Assembly: GCA_029259595.1 (NCBI GenBank)
Contig: JAJDEW010000004.1
Location: forward strand, 237,891 to 301,890
Direction: 5' to 3'
Origin: Planctomycetota bacterium
Lineage (GTDB): Bacteria; Planctomycetota; UBA1135; GCA-002686595
DNA length: 64,000 nucleotides
Of this stretch, positions 43,847-52,857 are shown in pieces (position 1 is the first letter of the stretch; the number at the start of each line of letters is the position of its first letter). The translations under genes and the position numbers were made by a program. The notes beneath the pieces are model-generated. The model saw nothing but the letters and a program-made list of their open reading frames with translations, searched no databases and was not told where the DNA came from.

Positions 43847-44695
43847 ATGGATCTCGGCTTGGACGGCAAAGTGGTCTGGATCACCGGTGCTTCGGGCGGT
43901 ATCGGCCGAGCTCTGGCTCTTGCCTTCGCCGAAGAAGGAGCGCGTCTCGTGCTTTCGGGCCATTCGAACGCCGATGCGCTCGAGGAGTGGTCCGGCGAGG
44001 CGCTGCAAGCCGAGCATACCCTGCTCGCGCCCGCCGACGTCCGCCGTCCGGAAGAGCTCGAAGCGGTCTGCACACGGGCGCTCGAGCGCTTCGGGCGCCT
44101 CGACGTGTGTGCGGCGAACGCGGGCATCTGGCCGGCCGGCGACGAGCTGCTCGACGAGCTCCCGCTGGAGCGGCTGCGCGACACCCTGGACACGAACCTC
44201 CTGGGAGCGCTCTTCACCGCACGCTCTTTCTTCGCCGCCCTGCGCCGCACCGGACCGCGCGCGGACGGCCATGGCGCCGCGCTCACGTTCACGGGCTCGA
44301 CCGCGGGACAGTTCGGCGAGCGAGGGCACGTCGATTACGCCGCCGCGAAGAGTGCGCTCGTCGGCGCCGCGCGGACGTTGAAGAACGAGATCGTCTTGCT
44401 GGATCCCTTCGCGCGCGTGAACGTCGTCCAGCCGGGCTGGACGGTCACGCACATGGCGCGACCGGCCCTGCAGGAGCCCGGCACGGTCGAACGCGTGACC
44501 CGCACGATGGCCCTGCGGCAGCTCGCGCGGGCGAAGGACATCGCGCGGACCGTCCTCTTCCTGAGCTCCCCCCTCGCTGCACGCCACGTCACCGGCGAGG
44601 TCGTCACCGTCGCGGGGGGCATGGAGGGTCGCACGCTTTGGGGCGAGGAAGGCTTCGAGCTCGCCGAGGTCCTCCGCCGCCTCGAGACCGACTGA
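43847..44695 (+). CDS. Short-chain dehydrogenase/reductase (SDR)
   Basis: 282 aa, ATG at 43847. Classical SDR: cofactor motif WITGASGGIGRALAL (TGxxxGxG), ADVRR, NAG in ANAGIW, catalytic STAG (Ser) and YAAAK (Tyr-x3-Lys), and PGW after the catalytic site. The C-terminal SSPLAARHVTGEVVTVAGGM is typical of 3-oxoacyl reductase-like members. NADP- or NAD-dependent oxidoreductase; substrate unknown. Stands alone, with a repeat element just downstream. Confidence 0.9.
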   Translation: MDLGLDGKVVWITGASGGIGRALALAFAEEGARLVLSGHSNADALEEWSGEALQAEHTLLAPADVRRPEELEAVCTRALERFGRLDVCAANAGIWPAGDELLDELPLERLRDTLDTNLLGALFTARSFFAALRRTGPRADGHGAALTFTGSTAGQFGERGHVDYAAAKSALVGAARTLKNEIVLLDPFARVNVVQPGWTVTHMARPALQEPGTVERVTRTMALRQLARAKDIARTVLFLSSPLAARHVTGEVVTVAGGMEGRTLWGEEGFELAEVLRRLETD

Positions 44696-44719
44696 TCGGG
44701 GACCTGGTGGGGTGGGACC

Positions 44720-44819
44720 TGAAAGCCTCGCCGAATCCTTCGCGTGCGTTTCCAGTCGCCTCATCTCAGCGGATGCCGACGCCCTGGCATTCGAAGCATT
44801 TTTGCAGCGGGCTGCTAGG
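44720..44819 (+). repeat. Dispersed inverted-repeat element, copy D (right half)
   Basis: Begins TGAAAGCCTCGCCGAATCC and ends TTTTTGCAGCGGGCTGCTAGG minus one base, the standard right terminal repeat. It holds the 29-base block shared with copy E. It fills the gap between two convergent genes, and its terminal CTAG supplies the TAG stop codon (44815-44817) of the DUF2270 gene. Confidence 0.7.
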
Positions 44820-45525
44820 GCGAGACGTTGCCGTGCTCGTGCTCGCGGTCGGGCTCGGCGAACGAGAAGAGCGCGATCGTCAGCAGGAAGATCACGAAGA
44901 CGCCGACGTAGGTCAGCGGCGCCCACCAGGGGATGAGTCCGTTCCCGAGGTGGTCACGGACCTCCGACCAGGACTGTGCGGTGTCGGGGTGCACGATGAC
45001 CTTGACCGACCACGAGAACAGGAGCACGAGATAGATCGCCCAGTAGTTGTGCCGCAGGCGATGCTTCAGGGCGTACAGGCGTCCGATCTTGAAGCGCGGG
45101 AAGAAGAGGTCGTCCGCGATCAAGGAACCCCAGCGCTCCTCCGGGCTGACTGGGTCGCGCCGCAGGATCGGACCGTAGAAGTTCTCTTCGATCTTGCGCA
45201 CGCGGACGTACCAGACGTCGGCGAAGCGAAAGCGGCGCGCCTCGAAGCCCCAGAAGATGCAGATCAAGGCGGTTCCGACCAGGAGGATCCAGTGCGAGTG
45301 CGCCGTGTCGCCGAACGAGAACGACAGCAAGCCCGCGGTCGTGATCACCGCCCAGTTGGTCGTGTTGTCGAGCCGGATGCGCCAGGAATTGGCGCGGTAG
45401 AGCTCCCCGCGATAGAGGTGCACGATGGCGGCTATGTACTCGGCTCGCGAGAGCGGCGTGCTCTCGTAGTCGACCGGAGGCTCGTCCTCGACCTCCGAAG
45501 CGCTGGGCAATCGATCCGCATCCAT
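44815..45525 (-). CDS. DUF2270 integral membrane protein
   Basis: 236 aa, ATG at 45525. Four hydrophobic segments (TNWAVITTAGLLSFSF; WILLVGTALICIFWGF; AIYLVLLFSWSVKVIV; LTYVGVFVIFLLTIALFSF). The conserved DUF2270 elements EYIAAIVHLYRGELYRANSW and RLDNTTNWAV are clear. Function unknown. Its stop codon lies inside a dispersed repeat, so the C-terminus (EHEHGNVSP) may have been changed by the insertion. Confidence 0.88.
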   Translation of the reverse strand: MDADRLPSASEVEDEPPVDYESTPLSRAEYIAAIVHLYRGELYRANSWRIRLDNTTNWAVITTAGLLSFSFGDTAHSHWILLVGTALICIFWGFEARRFRFADVWYVRVRKIEENFYGPILRRDPVSPEERWGSLIADDLFFPRFKIGRLYALKHRLRHNYWAIYLVLLFSWSVKVIVHPDTAQSWSEVRDHLGNGLIPWWAPLTYVGVFVIFLLTIALFSFAEPDREHEHGNVSP

Positions 45526-45617
45526 GAACGAGAGGGTAAGAAAGCGCTCCGGCCGGTTCCACGCGCGACGAGGGCGAGTGTTAGGATGCCCGCCCTTCCG
45601 CGACGGAAGCCCCCAAG

Positions 45618-48116
45618 TTGACGCCTGATTCCCCTTTGCCCCCCGGATCGTCCTCCGGGCCCCCCCTCCACGACGGCCGGACCGACCGTACGGGTTGGGT
45701 GCGGCGCGGTCTCTGGCTGGGCCTCGTCCTCGGGAGCGGGCGCGCGGTCGTCATCTTCGCGATGGAGCGGCTCTCGCACGGCTCGGACGCCGCCTACGTC
45801 CGCCTGCGCCTCGCCAACGTGCTCGGTCCGATCATGCTCCAGAGCGTTCTGATCGGACTCGCCTTCGCGGGGCTCCTGGCGCTCTTCGCCGCGCTTCCGA
45901 ACCGGCTCTGGCGCTGGCTCCTCGGCCACGCGGCCGTGGGGCTCGCGGCGCTCGTCTTCCTCGCCTTCTTCTCGGGCCGCCTGATCTCGGACGGCTCGCG
46001 TCGCATCGGGCTCGAAACCGACCGCGGACAGCAGGCCCTCGCGGTCCTGGCCATCGGCTCGCTGGTCCTGGCGCACGCCTTCCTGTTGGTCTCGTTCCTC
46101 GCGCGCGAGCGCGGGCCGCGCGCCTCGACCTTGCTCGACCTGGCGCTGCCGCTCCTGCTCCTGGCCGGCCTGCCTGTGGGCTGGAAGCTGGTCTTCGGGC
46201 AGGTCGATCAACGCATGACCGTGCGAGACGTCGTCCTCGACCTGCTGGCGGAGAAGGAACGCTGGACGATCGAGCGCGCCCACCCCGAGCTGGCTCCCTA
46301 CGTCGGTGTGCTCACGCCGTCGACCGACTATCGCATCGACGGCGGGGATCGGCCGGCCCTGATCCTGCCCCCTCCCGCCCGCGCGGAGATCGTCTTTCGT
46401 TCGGCCGACGGGCCGCTCTTCGTCAGCGCCAGCGCGGGCGTCGACAAGGGCGTCCTCGAGGAGCACGCTGACGAGCTCGCCGGTCATGCCGTGCGCTTCC
46501 GCGTCCAGGTCGACGACGACGTTCGCTTCGACGAGACGATTCCGCTCGTGTCGGTCGGTGAGTTCATCGGCAGCGAGTGGAAGGACGTCGGTGGATCGGA
46601 CGGGCTCTTCCTGCGGGATGGCGACGTGCTCGTGCTCGAGACGGCGCTCATCGATCCGAATGGCATGGAGGTCGCCGCCCCACCGCCCCTGCGTGCGGGC
46701 TTCGGGGGGCTCGCGGGCGAAACGCGCTGGAAGACGGAGCGCACGCGCTCCTCTCCGGCCGCGCCGAACGTGATCCTGATCGTGATGGACACGCAACGGT
46801 CGGACCGCATGTCGCTCTATGGCTACGAACGCGACACGACGCCGCACCTCGCCGCGCTCGGTCGGCGCGGAGCCGTGTTCGACAACGCCTACTCCACGGC
46901 CAGCTGGACCTGGCCTTCGACCGCATCGATCCTCACGGGCATGCAGCCCCAGGAGCACGGCGTCCTGAACTCCGCCTCGTGTTACCTGGCGGAGACGATC
47001 ACGACGCTGCCCGAGCTGCTCCAGCGCCAGGGCTTCACGACCGCGGCCTGGTCCGCGAACCCCCTGATCGTTCCGGACAAGAACTTCGATCAAGGCTTCG
47101 AGCTGTTCGACCACGGCAAGGGCGGTACGCGCAAGTCCGAGATCATCGTCCCGGCGGTGGTCGAGTGGCTGCGCTCGATGAGCGGCACGCGCTTCTTCCT
47201 CTACTTGCATCTCGCCGACCCGCATGCGCCATTGACGCCGATCCCGCGCATGCGCGCGCGCTTCGCGCCGGACGTTCCGCTCGACTTCGATCCCAAGGCC
47301 ATCGTCGACTACGCCTGGCCGCTGCTGCGCGGCAAGGGTCATACCGAGGACGGCCGCATCGACACCGACCGCCATGTCCCCCCCGAACACCAGCGCTGGA
47401 TCAGCGAGCTCTACGACGCCTGCGTCGCGAGCGGGGACCACTGGATCGGCCAGGTGCTGAGCGCGGTCGAAGAGCTCGGCCTCGAGGACGAGACGGTCAT
47501 CGCCTTCACCAGCGATCACGGCGAGGAGATCTTCGATCACGGACTCGCGACGCACGCCCAGAGCGTCTACGGCGAGCTCACGAACGTGCCGCTGATCCTG
47601 GCCGGCCCCGGCATCCCGCGCGGCCAGCGCGTCTCGACGCCGCTCTCGAACCGCCTCCTGGCCCCCACGCTCGCGCGCCTCGCGGGCGTCGAGCTGACCG
47701 GTTTCGAGCACTCCTTCGACCTCGCCCGCGCCCTCGATCCGTCCGACGAGGTGCCCGGCGACGTCCTCTTTTCCACCATGCAGGGCTGGTGGAACGGTCG
47801 CTACCGCCAGCCGATCTTCGGGCTGCGCTCGGGCGATCTCGTCCTGCATTGGGCGCCCGAGGGCAGCGACTGGGGCATCCGCGAGCCCGCGCCCGGGGGC
47901 CAGTGGCGGCTCTACGACCTCTCCCGCGACCCGCACGAGACGCGCGACATCTCCGGGGAGGAACCCGAGCGCGCACGCGCCATGCGCGACACGATCGAAG
48001 AGCTCGTCCAACGGCTCGAACAGGCGCGGCGTGCACCGCGCATCGAAGCAGGCGAAGAGACGATGGACATGCTGCGCGGACTCGGCTACGTCGGCGACGA
48101 AGACGAAGACCACTGA
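45618..48116 (+). CDS. Membrane-anchored sulfatase-superfamily enzyme
   Basis: 832 aa from a probable TTG at 45618 (GGAAG eight bases before). Residues ~25-200 hold five membrane helices (LLGHAAVGLAALVFLAFFSG etc.). Residues ~200-380 are a beta domain. The catalytic fold is at ~385-750: NVILIVMDTQRSDRMSLYGY, nucleophile region SWTWPSTASILTGMQPQEHG, FTSDHGEEIFDHGLATHAQS. Thr stands where Cys/Ser would be converted to formylglycine, suggesting a phosphotransferase/hydrolase. The layout recalls LtaS/EptA-type envelope enzymes, extracytoplasmic. C-terminus is GY-rich (LRGLGYVGDEDED). Confidence 0.82.
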   Translation: MTPDSPLPPGSSSGPPLHDGRTDRTGWVRRGLWLGLVLGSGRAVVIFAMERLSHGSDAAYVRLRLANVLGPIMLQSVLIGLAFAGLLALFAALPNRLWRWLLGHAAVGLAALVFLAFFSGRLISDGSRRIGLETDRGQQALAVLAIGSLVLAHAFLLVSFLARERGPRASTLLDLALPLLLLAGLPVGWKLVFGQVDQRMTVRDVVLDLLAEKERWTIERAHPELAPYVGVLTPSTDYRIDGGDRPALILPPPARAEIVFRSADGPLFVSASAGVDKGVLEEHADELAGHAVRFRVQVDDDVRFDETIPLVSVGEFIGSEWKDVGGSDGLFLRDGDVLVLETALIDPNGMEVAAPPPLRAGFGGLAGETRWKTERTRSSPAAPNVILIVMDTQRSDRMSLYGYERDTTPHLAALGRRGAVFDNAYSTASWTWPSTASILTGMQPQEHGVLNSASCYLAETITTLPELLQRQGFTTAAWSANPLIVPDKNFDQGFELFDHGKGGTRKSEIIVPAVVEWLRSMSGTRFFLYLHLADPHAPLTPIPRMRARFAPDVPLDFDPKAIVDYAWPLLRGKGHTEDGRIDTDRHVPPEHQRWISELYDACVASGDHWIGQVLSAVEELGLEDETVIAFTSDHGEEIFDHGLATHAQSVYGELTNVPLILAGPGIPRGQRVSTPLSNRLLAPTLARLAGVELTGFEHSFDLARALDPSDEVPGDVLFSTMQGWWNGRYRQPIFGLRSGDLVLHWAPEGSDWGIREPAPGGQWRLYDLSRDPHETRDISGEEPERARAMRDTIEELVQRLEQARRAPRIEAGEETMDMLRGLGYVGDEDEDH

Positions 48117-48137
48117 CTTGCGTCGGGGGTGTCGCCC

Positions 48138-49259
48138 TCAGTGACCTTCGAGCGCCCGCTTCAAGATCGCTCCGAGCGTGTTGGGTTCGGCCTCGCTCTG
48201 TCGCCAACCGTGTCCGTGTTCGGTGCTCGCCTCTTCGAGTCGCAAGGGGCGCCCGTCGCGGTGCAGGTTCGAAAGCGCCATGCGCCCGAGCTCGGGGTGC
48301 AGCGTCACGATCCGGCAGGCGAGCGTGTCGCCGACGTGCAGGCGGCTCGCGACCGCCCCGTGCTTGTCCAGCGTCGTTTCGGAGCGATGCAGGAGCCCCT
48401 GCACACCCGGCCCGAGCCGGACGAAGGCACCGTAGGACACCACGCGCGCGACGACGCCCGAGAGCACGTCGCCCTCGGCGTAGCGCTTCGCGAAGTCGAT
48501 CCACGGGCTCACCTGCATCTGCTTGAGACCGAGCGCGATGCGTTTGCCACGGCGCTTCACGTACAGGACCTTGGCCTCGATGTTCTGGCCGATCGACAGG
48601 ACATCCTTCGGATCGTCGACGCGCTCGTGCGAGAGGTCGGACACGTGAATCAGACCGCGGAGCCCACGTCCGAACTCCACGAAGGCGCCATAGCTCTCGA
48701 TGCGACTCACGCGCCCCTGGACGACCTGGCCGATGGTCAGGTTGCCGATGCGCTGGTCGAAGCCGCTCGCGCGCTCTCGCCGCAGAACCTCCTTGCGCGA
48801 AACCAGCACGCGTTGCCGCTCGCGATCGACCTCGATGACCTCGCAGGTGATCGTCTTGCCCACGAGCTCGTCGAGTTTGTGGTCGCGCGGGAGTCCGGAC
48901 TGCGAAGCCGGCATGAAGGCGTGCAGCGGCCCGATCTTCAGCTCGAGGCCCCCGTGCTTCGTCCGCACGACCTTGGCCTGAACGAGGCTGCCTTCCTCCA
49001 TCTCTTCCCAGCTCGAGAGGCTCTCTGCCTCGCGCAGCGAGCAGACCCACAGGCTCTCTTCCTGCCCGCGCAGGGTCACGTCGCAGGTGTCCCCCAGGCG
49101 CGGCGCACGCTCGAACTCGCCTCGCGAGATGACGCCCTGCATCCGACCGCCGAACTCGAGGAACACGTCGTTTCCGAAGATCCCGACGATCGTTCCCGTG
49201 AAGACCCGCAGCGTGTGAGCGCCGTGATCCCGTTCCGATTCCCCGTCCGCGCCGATCAT
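48138..49259 (-). CDS. S1-domain RNA-binding protein (four S1 repeats, RpsA-like)
   Basis: 373 aa from the ATG at 49259 (another in-frame ATG at 49304). Four S1 domains in tandem: ~20-70 (GTIVGIFGNDVFLEFGG), ~85-155 (QAKVVRTKHGGLELKIG), ~175-245 (GRVSRIESYGAFVEFGRGLR) and ~265-335 (ARVVSYGAFVRLGPGVQG). The last two are the most canonical. Similar to the S1 ribosomal protein family but with fewer repeats than the 5-6 of proteobacterial RpsA. Whether it is the ribosomal S1 or a paralog cannot be told here. Confidence 0.85.
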   Translation of the reverse strand: MIGADGESERDHGAHTLRVFTGTIVGIFGNDVFLEFGGRMQGVISRGEFERAPRLGDTCDVTLRGQEESLWVCSLREAESLSSWEEMEEGSLVQAKVVRTKHGGLELKIGPLHAFMPASQSGLPRDHKLDELVGKTITCEVIEVDRERQRVLVSRKEVLRRERASGFDQRIGNLTIGQVVQGRVSRIESYGAFVEFGRGLRGLIHVSDLSHERVDDPKDVLSIGQNIEAKVLYVKRRGKRIALGLKQMQVSPWIDFAKRYAEGDVLSGVVARVVSYGAFVRLGPGVQGLLHRSETTLDKHGAVASRLHVGDTLACRIVTLHPELGRMALSNLHRDGRPLRLEEASTEHGHGWRQSEAEPNTLGAILKRALEGH

Positions 49260-49361
49260 GGTGTCCGTTCCCGCCAGAGTTGCGCCGGAACGCGACGCGA
49301 ACATAGCATCTGGATCATGATCCAAGGCAAGCACGGCGGACCGCGAACACGGAAGGGGGCC

Positions 49362-50279
49362 ATGTCGCCCGGACGGGCGCTCGCGTCCGGACTCTTGGTC
49401 CTGTTCGCCTCCTGCGCGAGTCGCGGGGAAGCGACCTCGCTGCTCGGCCGACGGCTCGAGCCTTTGCCGCTCTCCCCCGAGCGACGTGCGGAGCTCACGG
49501 CCGACCTGCGCGCAGCCGCGCGCGAACACCGCGCCCACCCCGAATCCGAGGAGGCGGCCATCTGGCACGGTCGGCGGCTGGCCTATCTCGGCCGCTACCG
49601 CGACGCCATCGCGGTCTACGGCGCGGCGCTCGAACGCTTCCCGAACTCGACCAAGCTCCTGCGCCACCGCGGACACCGCTACATCACCGTGCGCGACTTT
49701 CCGGCCGCAGAGCGCGACCTGACGCTCGCCGCCGAGTGGACGCGGGGGCTCGACGACGAGATCGAGCCGGACGGCGCCCCCAACGCGCTCGGCATCCCGC
49801 GCAGCACGCACCAGTCGAACGTGACCTATCACCTGGGGCTCGCGCGCTTCCTCCAAGGCGACTTCCTGGGTGCGCTCGCGGCCTACCGGCGCGGCCTCGA
49901 TCTATCGCGCGTGAACGACGACATGCTGTGCGCGACGAGCACCTGGCTCGTCTACACGCTGAAGCGCCTGGGCCGCCACGACGAGGCGCGCTCGGTGCTC
50001 GCGGCCATCCACCCGGATCTCGACGTGATCGAGAACCACGCCTACCACCGTCTGCTGCTGGCCTACCGCGACGGCAGCGAAGAGAGCCTGGAAGCCCTCC
50101 TCGTCGACCTCCAGCCGACTTCGACCGAGTTCGCGACGACCGCCTTCGGCGTGGGGCACGAGTACCTCGTCCGCGGGGACCGGGAGCGGGCCCGGTCCCT
50201 CTTCCGACGCATCCTCGACGCCGGCGCCTGGCCGGCCTTCGGACATGTCGCCGCCGAAGCCGAACTCGCGCGCCCCTGA
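49362..50279 (+). CDS. TPR lipoprotein
   Basis: 305 aa from the ATG at 49362, with GGAAGGGGG upstream. Signal peptide with lipobox (LASGLLVLFASC). TPR-like helices from ~60 on: GRYRDAIAVYGAALERFPNS, YHLGLARFLQGDFLGALAAY and LVRGDRERARSLFRRILD. Likely a protein-protein interaction scaffold anchored in the membrane. Divergent from the S1 gene across a ~100-bp promoter gap. Confidence 0.8.
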   Translation: MSPGRALASGLLVLFASCASRGEATSLLGRRLEPLPLSPERRAELTADLRAAAREHRAHPESEEAAIWHGRRLAYLGRYRDAIAVYGAALERFPNSTKLLRHRGHRYITVRDFPAAERDLTLAAEWTRGLDDEIEPDGAPNALGIPRSTHQSNVTYHLGLARFLQGDFLGALAAYRRGLDLSRVNDDMLCATSTWLVYTLKRLGRHDEARSVLAAIHPDLDVIENHAYHRLLLAYRDGSEESLEALLVDLQPTSTEFATTAFGVGHEYLVRGDRERARSLFRRILDAGAWPAFGHVAAEAELARP

Positions 50280-50295
50280 CCCCGTTCGGACCCGC

Positions 50296-50634
50296 TCAGC
50301 CGGCGAAGGGCGCGTCGGAGAGGTGCTCGCGCTTCTCTTCCACGTCCTTCCACTCGTCGGCGTCGTCCATGGCGTCCTTCTTGGCGTCGATGTTCGGCCA
50401 GTTCTCGCAGAGCTTGGCATTCAGCTCGAGGTACTCCGACCACTTGTCGGGCAGCTCGTCCTCGCTGAAGATCGCCTCGGTCGGGCACTCGGGAACGCAG
50501 GCGCCGCAATCGATGCATTCGTCGGGGTGGATCGCGAGGAAGTTCTCACCCTCGTAGAAGCAGTCCACCGGACAGACGTCGACACAGTCGGTGTACTTGC
50601 ACTTGACGCAGGGCTCAGCAACGACGTAGGTCAT
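50296..50634 (-). CDS. fdxA: 7Fe-type ferredoxin (FdxA-like)
   Basis: 112 aa from the ATG at 50634. Cysteines for a 3Fe-4S and a 4Fe-4S cluster: [18 protein letters not shown] and [17 protein letters not shown]. The acidic C-terminal extension ([20 protein letters not shown]) is the usual FdxA tail. Electron carrier, cytoplasmic. Convergent with the TPR lipoprotein gene. Confidence 0.93.
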   Translation of the reverse strand: MTYVVAEPCVKCKYTDCVDVCPVDCFYEGENFLAIHPDECIDCGACVPECPTEAIFSEDELPDKWSEYLELNAKLCENWPNIDAKKDAMDDADEWKDVEEKREHLSDAPFAG

Positions 50635-50795
50635 CTTCAGGGGTCCTTTCGCGGCGCGCGGGGCGCACATCGGGATCGTGGAGAGAGGGCGGTGCGACCT
50701 GAATCGGCCGCCTGGCCCGCAGAGGCTACCGATCGAAGCCGGTCACGCCAATTCTCTGACCGCTCTCCGTCGAGGACTCGTCGCCGTCGGCTCCC

Positions 50796-51695
50796 TCAGG
50801 CCAGGAGTCCGCGCGCCAGACCCGCGTTCGGATCCTTGCCGCGGTCGGCGGCCGCTCGGACGCCCCGGTAGGCCTCCAGCGCGGAGGCCCTGGCGGTCTC
50901 GGTCGCGTCCCGGTCCGACGCGGACTCCTCCCTCTCGGCCAGGCCCGCTCCCGCGACCCGCGACCCGCGCTCCTCGGCGCTCCCCGCGGCAGGGCTCGAC
51001 TCGGGCTCCGACGACCCGGAACCCGGGACCACGGACGTCGCCGCGGCCTGCGAGGCGGGGACCGCGTCCTCCGCGGCGTCCGGTTCGGTCGCTTCGGCCC
51101 GCGCGCGGGCTTCCATCTGCGCCGCCTGGGCTGCGACGGCGCGATCCTGGGAGGAGGGCTGGGCCGGTGCCAGGGCGGCGCGACGGGCTTGACGCGCGAG
51201 CCGCGCGGTCTCCTGCGGTGTGTCGCCCTCGCTCAGACGGATTCCGACCTCGCCCCCGACCGCGTAGGCACGACCGTCGGGGCCGGTCTCGGTCTCGTAG
51301 GTCGGGGCGCCGCTGGCCAGGCTCCCGGCTGCGGCCTTGTGGGCCTGCTCGTGCGCGCGCACTTCGCGGTCCCGGGCACGCATCTGGCGCAGCTGATCCT
51401 GCTCTTCGCGGGAGAGCTCCCCGGGCCGTTCGGTTCCCCGCTCGTGCGCCGTCGCGTCGGGCGACGCGGCGTCCTCCGGAGCCCGGACGAGCGCCGCTTC
51501 CGTCGCCTCGGCCGCGAGCGCCGCCTGGGCGCGAGCCGAGAGCTCGGCTGCGTCGCCGTGCGCGGCGCCCGTCGTGGGCGGATGGGCGGTCGCCGGGCCG
51601 GGCCGCTCCTGCGCCGCGTCCACCGCAGCGCGCAGCGAAGGGGCAGCGCTCGGGGCGTTCGAGCCAGGGGCCGCGTGGAATCCGGAGACTTGCAT
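50796..51695 (-). CDS. Putative metalloprotease, CJM1_0395/SprA-related family
   Basis: 299 aa from the ATG at 51695 (a TTG three codons upstream is possible). Central conserved block ~105-185: MRARDREVRAHEQAHKAAAG with HEQAH (H115-E116-x2-H119, an HExxH), then ETETGPDGRAYAVGGEVGIR and AALAPAQPSSQDRAVAAQA. The outer regions are Ala/Glu-rich and low complexity. The family is named a putative metalloprotease because of the HExxH; activity is not proven. No signal peptide seen. Confidence 0.82.
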   Translation of the reverse strand: MQVSGFHAAPGSNAPSAAPSLRAAVDAAQERPGPATAHPPTTGAAHGDAAELSARAQAALAAEATEAALVRAPEDAASPDATAHERGTERPGELSREEQDQLRQMRARDREVRAHEQAHKAAAGSLASGAPTYETETGPDGRAYAVGGEVGIRLSEGDTPQETARLARQARRAALAPAQPSSQDRAVAAQAAQMEARARAEATEPDAAEDAVPASQAAATSVVPGSGSSEPESSPAAGSAEERGSRVAGAGLAEREESASDRDATETARASALEAYRGVRAAADRGKDPNAGLARGLLA

Positions 51696-51753
51696 CCCTT
51701 CCAAGATCGGATCCCCGCGCGGCCCGACTCCAGCCCGATCGGGATCTGTGGCG

Positions 51754-52602
51754 CTAGAACACGTCCCCGAGTCCGATCAACCCGTCCACCAAGCGATCGA
51801 AGAAGCTCCTGCGGCCTTGCAGGCTCTTCAGGACCTCGGGCCGCAGGCTCGGAGCCTGCGAGCGGGACGGACCGGTGACCGGCCGCTCGTCCGCTCCCTC
51901 GACGCTTGCCAGGCCGCGCACGAAGGCGTGCAGGGTCTCCAGCTCGCCGGTGTCCAGCCACAGACCGTGATCGCGGCAGAGGTCGACGATGACCTTGCTC
52001 GAGCGCCCCTTCCGACGGTAGAGGTGACGGAACATCAGCTCGCCGCACGTGAGACAGGGCACGTAGCGGACAGGGTCGACGGGGCTCGCAGCGCCCGGGG
52101 CAGGCGGTACACGCGGCAGGGACCCGGCGGCGGAGGCACGCGCGCGCTCGAGCAAGAGCTCGAACACGTCGCGGCGCAACCACAGACCCGCGCAGGCGAC
52201 GCATTCGATCGCATGCACGTCCTCGAGCGCCCGGATCCGCAGAGCTCCCTGACAGCGCGGACAGCTGCGACCGTCAGGGATCGGCGTCAGGGCCTGCGGT
52301 CGGATCGCGACGCCGCAGGCCTTGCAGTGCCGAGCGTCGTCGGCCAGGCGTGCGAAGCACTTCGGGCACAGGGTGGAAGCCTGTCGGTCGCGCGCGGAGA
52401 GCGCCGCGCCGCAGAACGTGCAGGCGGAGTCCTCGGCCCCAGCAGGTGCGCCACAACCGCCGCAGCGCAAGGCCTGGACCCGCAGCTCACGCCGCGCGGA
52501 GACCGGAAAGAGCGTGTCGCACAGACACCGAACGGAGACGCCGGCCGGAAGGCTCGTGACGTCGTACTGGCGCTCGCAACTCGGACACAAGACGAGGTTC
52601 AT
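51754..52602 (-). CDS. Zinc-ribbon protein of unknown function
   Basis: 282 aa, ATG at 52602. At least four Cys pairs in the first 170 residues (CPSC/CLCD, CGGCG/CTFCG, CPKC/CKACG, CPRC/CVAC), then CLTCGELMF and DLCRDHGLWLDTGELE. The last pattern is typical of the zf-TFIIB-like domain found in bacterial proteins. Probably a cytoplasmic scaffold or nucleic-acid-binding protein. Stop at 51754 is 50 bp before the metalloprotease start, so the two may be cotranscribed. Confidence 0.8.
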   Translation of the reverse strand: MNLVLCPSCERQYDVTSLPAGVSVRCLCDTLFPVSARRELRVQALRCGGCGAPAGAEDSACTFCGAALSARDRQASTLCPKCFARLADDARHCKACGVAIRPQALTPIPDGRSCPRCQGALRIRALEDVHAIECVACAGLWLRRDVFELLLERARASAAGSLPRVPPAPGAASPVDPVRYVPCLTCGELMFRHLYRRKGRSSKVIVDLCRDHGLWLDTGELETLHAFVRGLASVEGADERPVTGPSRSQAPSLRPEVLKSLQGRRSFFDRLVDGLIGLGDVF

Positions 52603-52790
52603 GCTTCACCATCCAAACGCTGCCGGGCCATCGAAGCCATGGTCGACATCGGAGTCCCGCGCCCGTTCGGAAAAATCGACCCGAATCGGAAAAGAGGTCG
52701 CGCTGGAGCACGCCCACGGTGGCCTGGCACCGGCGAACCTGCAGTTGCCTTCGATCCGGGACCGGTTCCGGACCGCCGTGCCCCTAGAAT

Positions 52791-52815
52791 GCGGGGTCGG
52801 TGAAGAAAACCCCGC
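52791..52815 (+). promoter_or_regulatory. Hairpin upstream of the secreted glycosidase-like gene
   Basis: GCGGGGT and ACCCCGC, 7-bp stem with an 11-nt A-rich loop, ending 42 bp before the start codon. A leader structure is possible, or a terminator remnant. Confidence 0.35.
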
Positions 52816-52857
52816 ACCCCAGCGGGGGAACGGGCTCCTCCCTACGAATCGATTGAA

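Noticed and set aside
45432..48113. 893-codon minus-strand frame
   Set aside because: Antisense to the membrane sulfatase-like gene, which has strong catalytic motifs; the minus frame is Arg/Asp-rich without domains.
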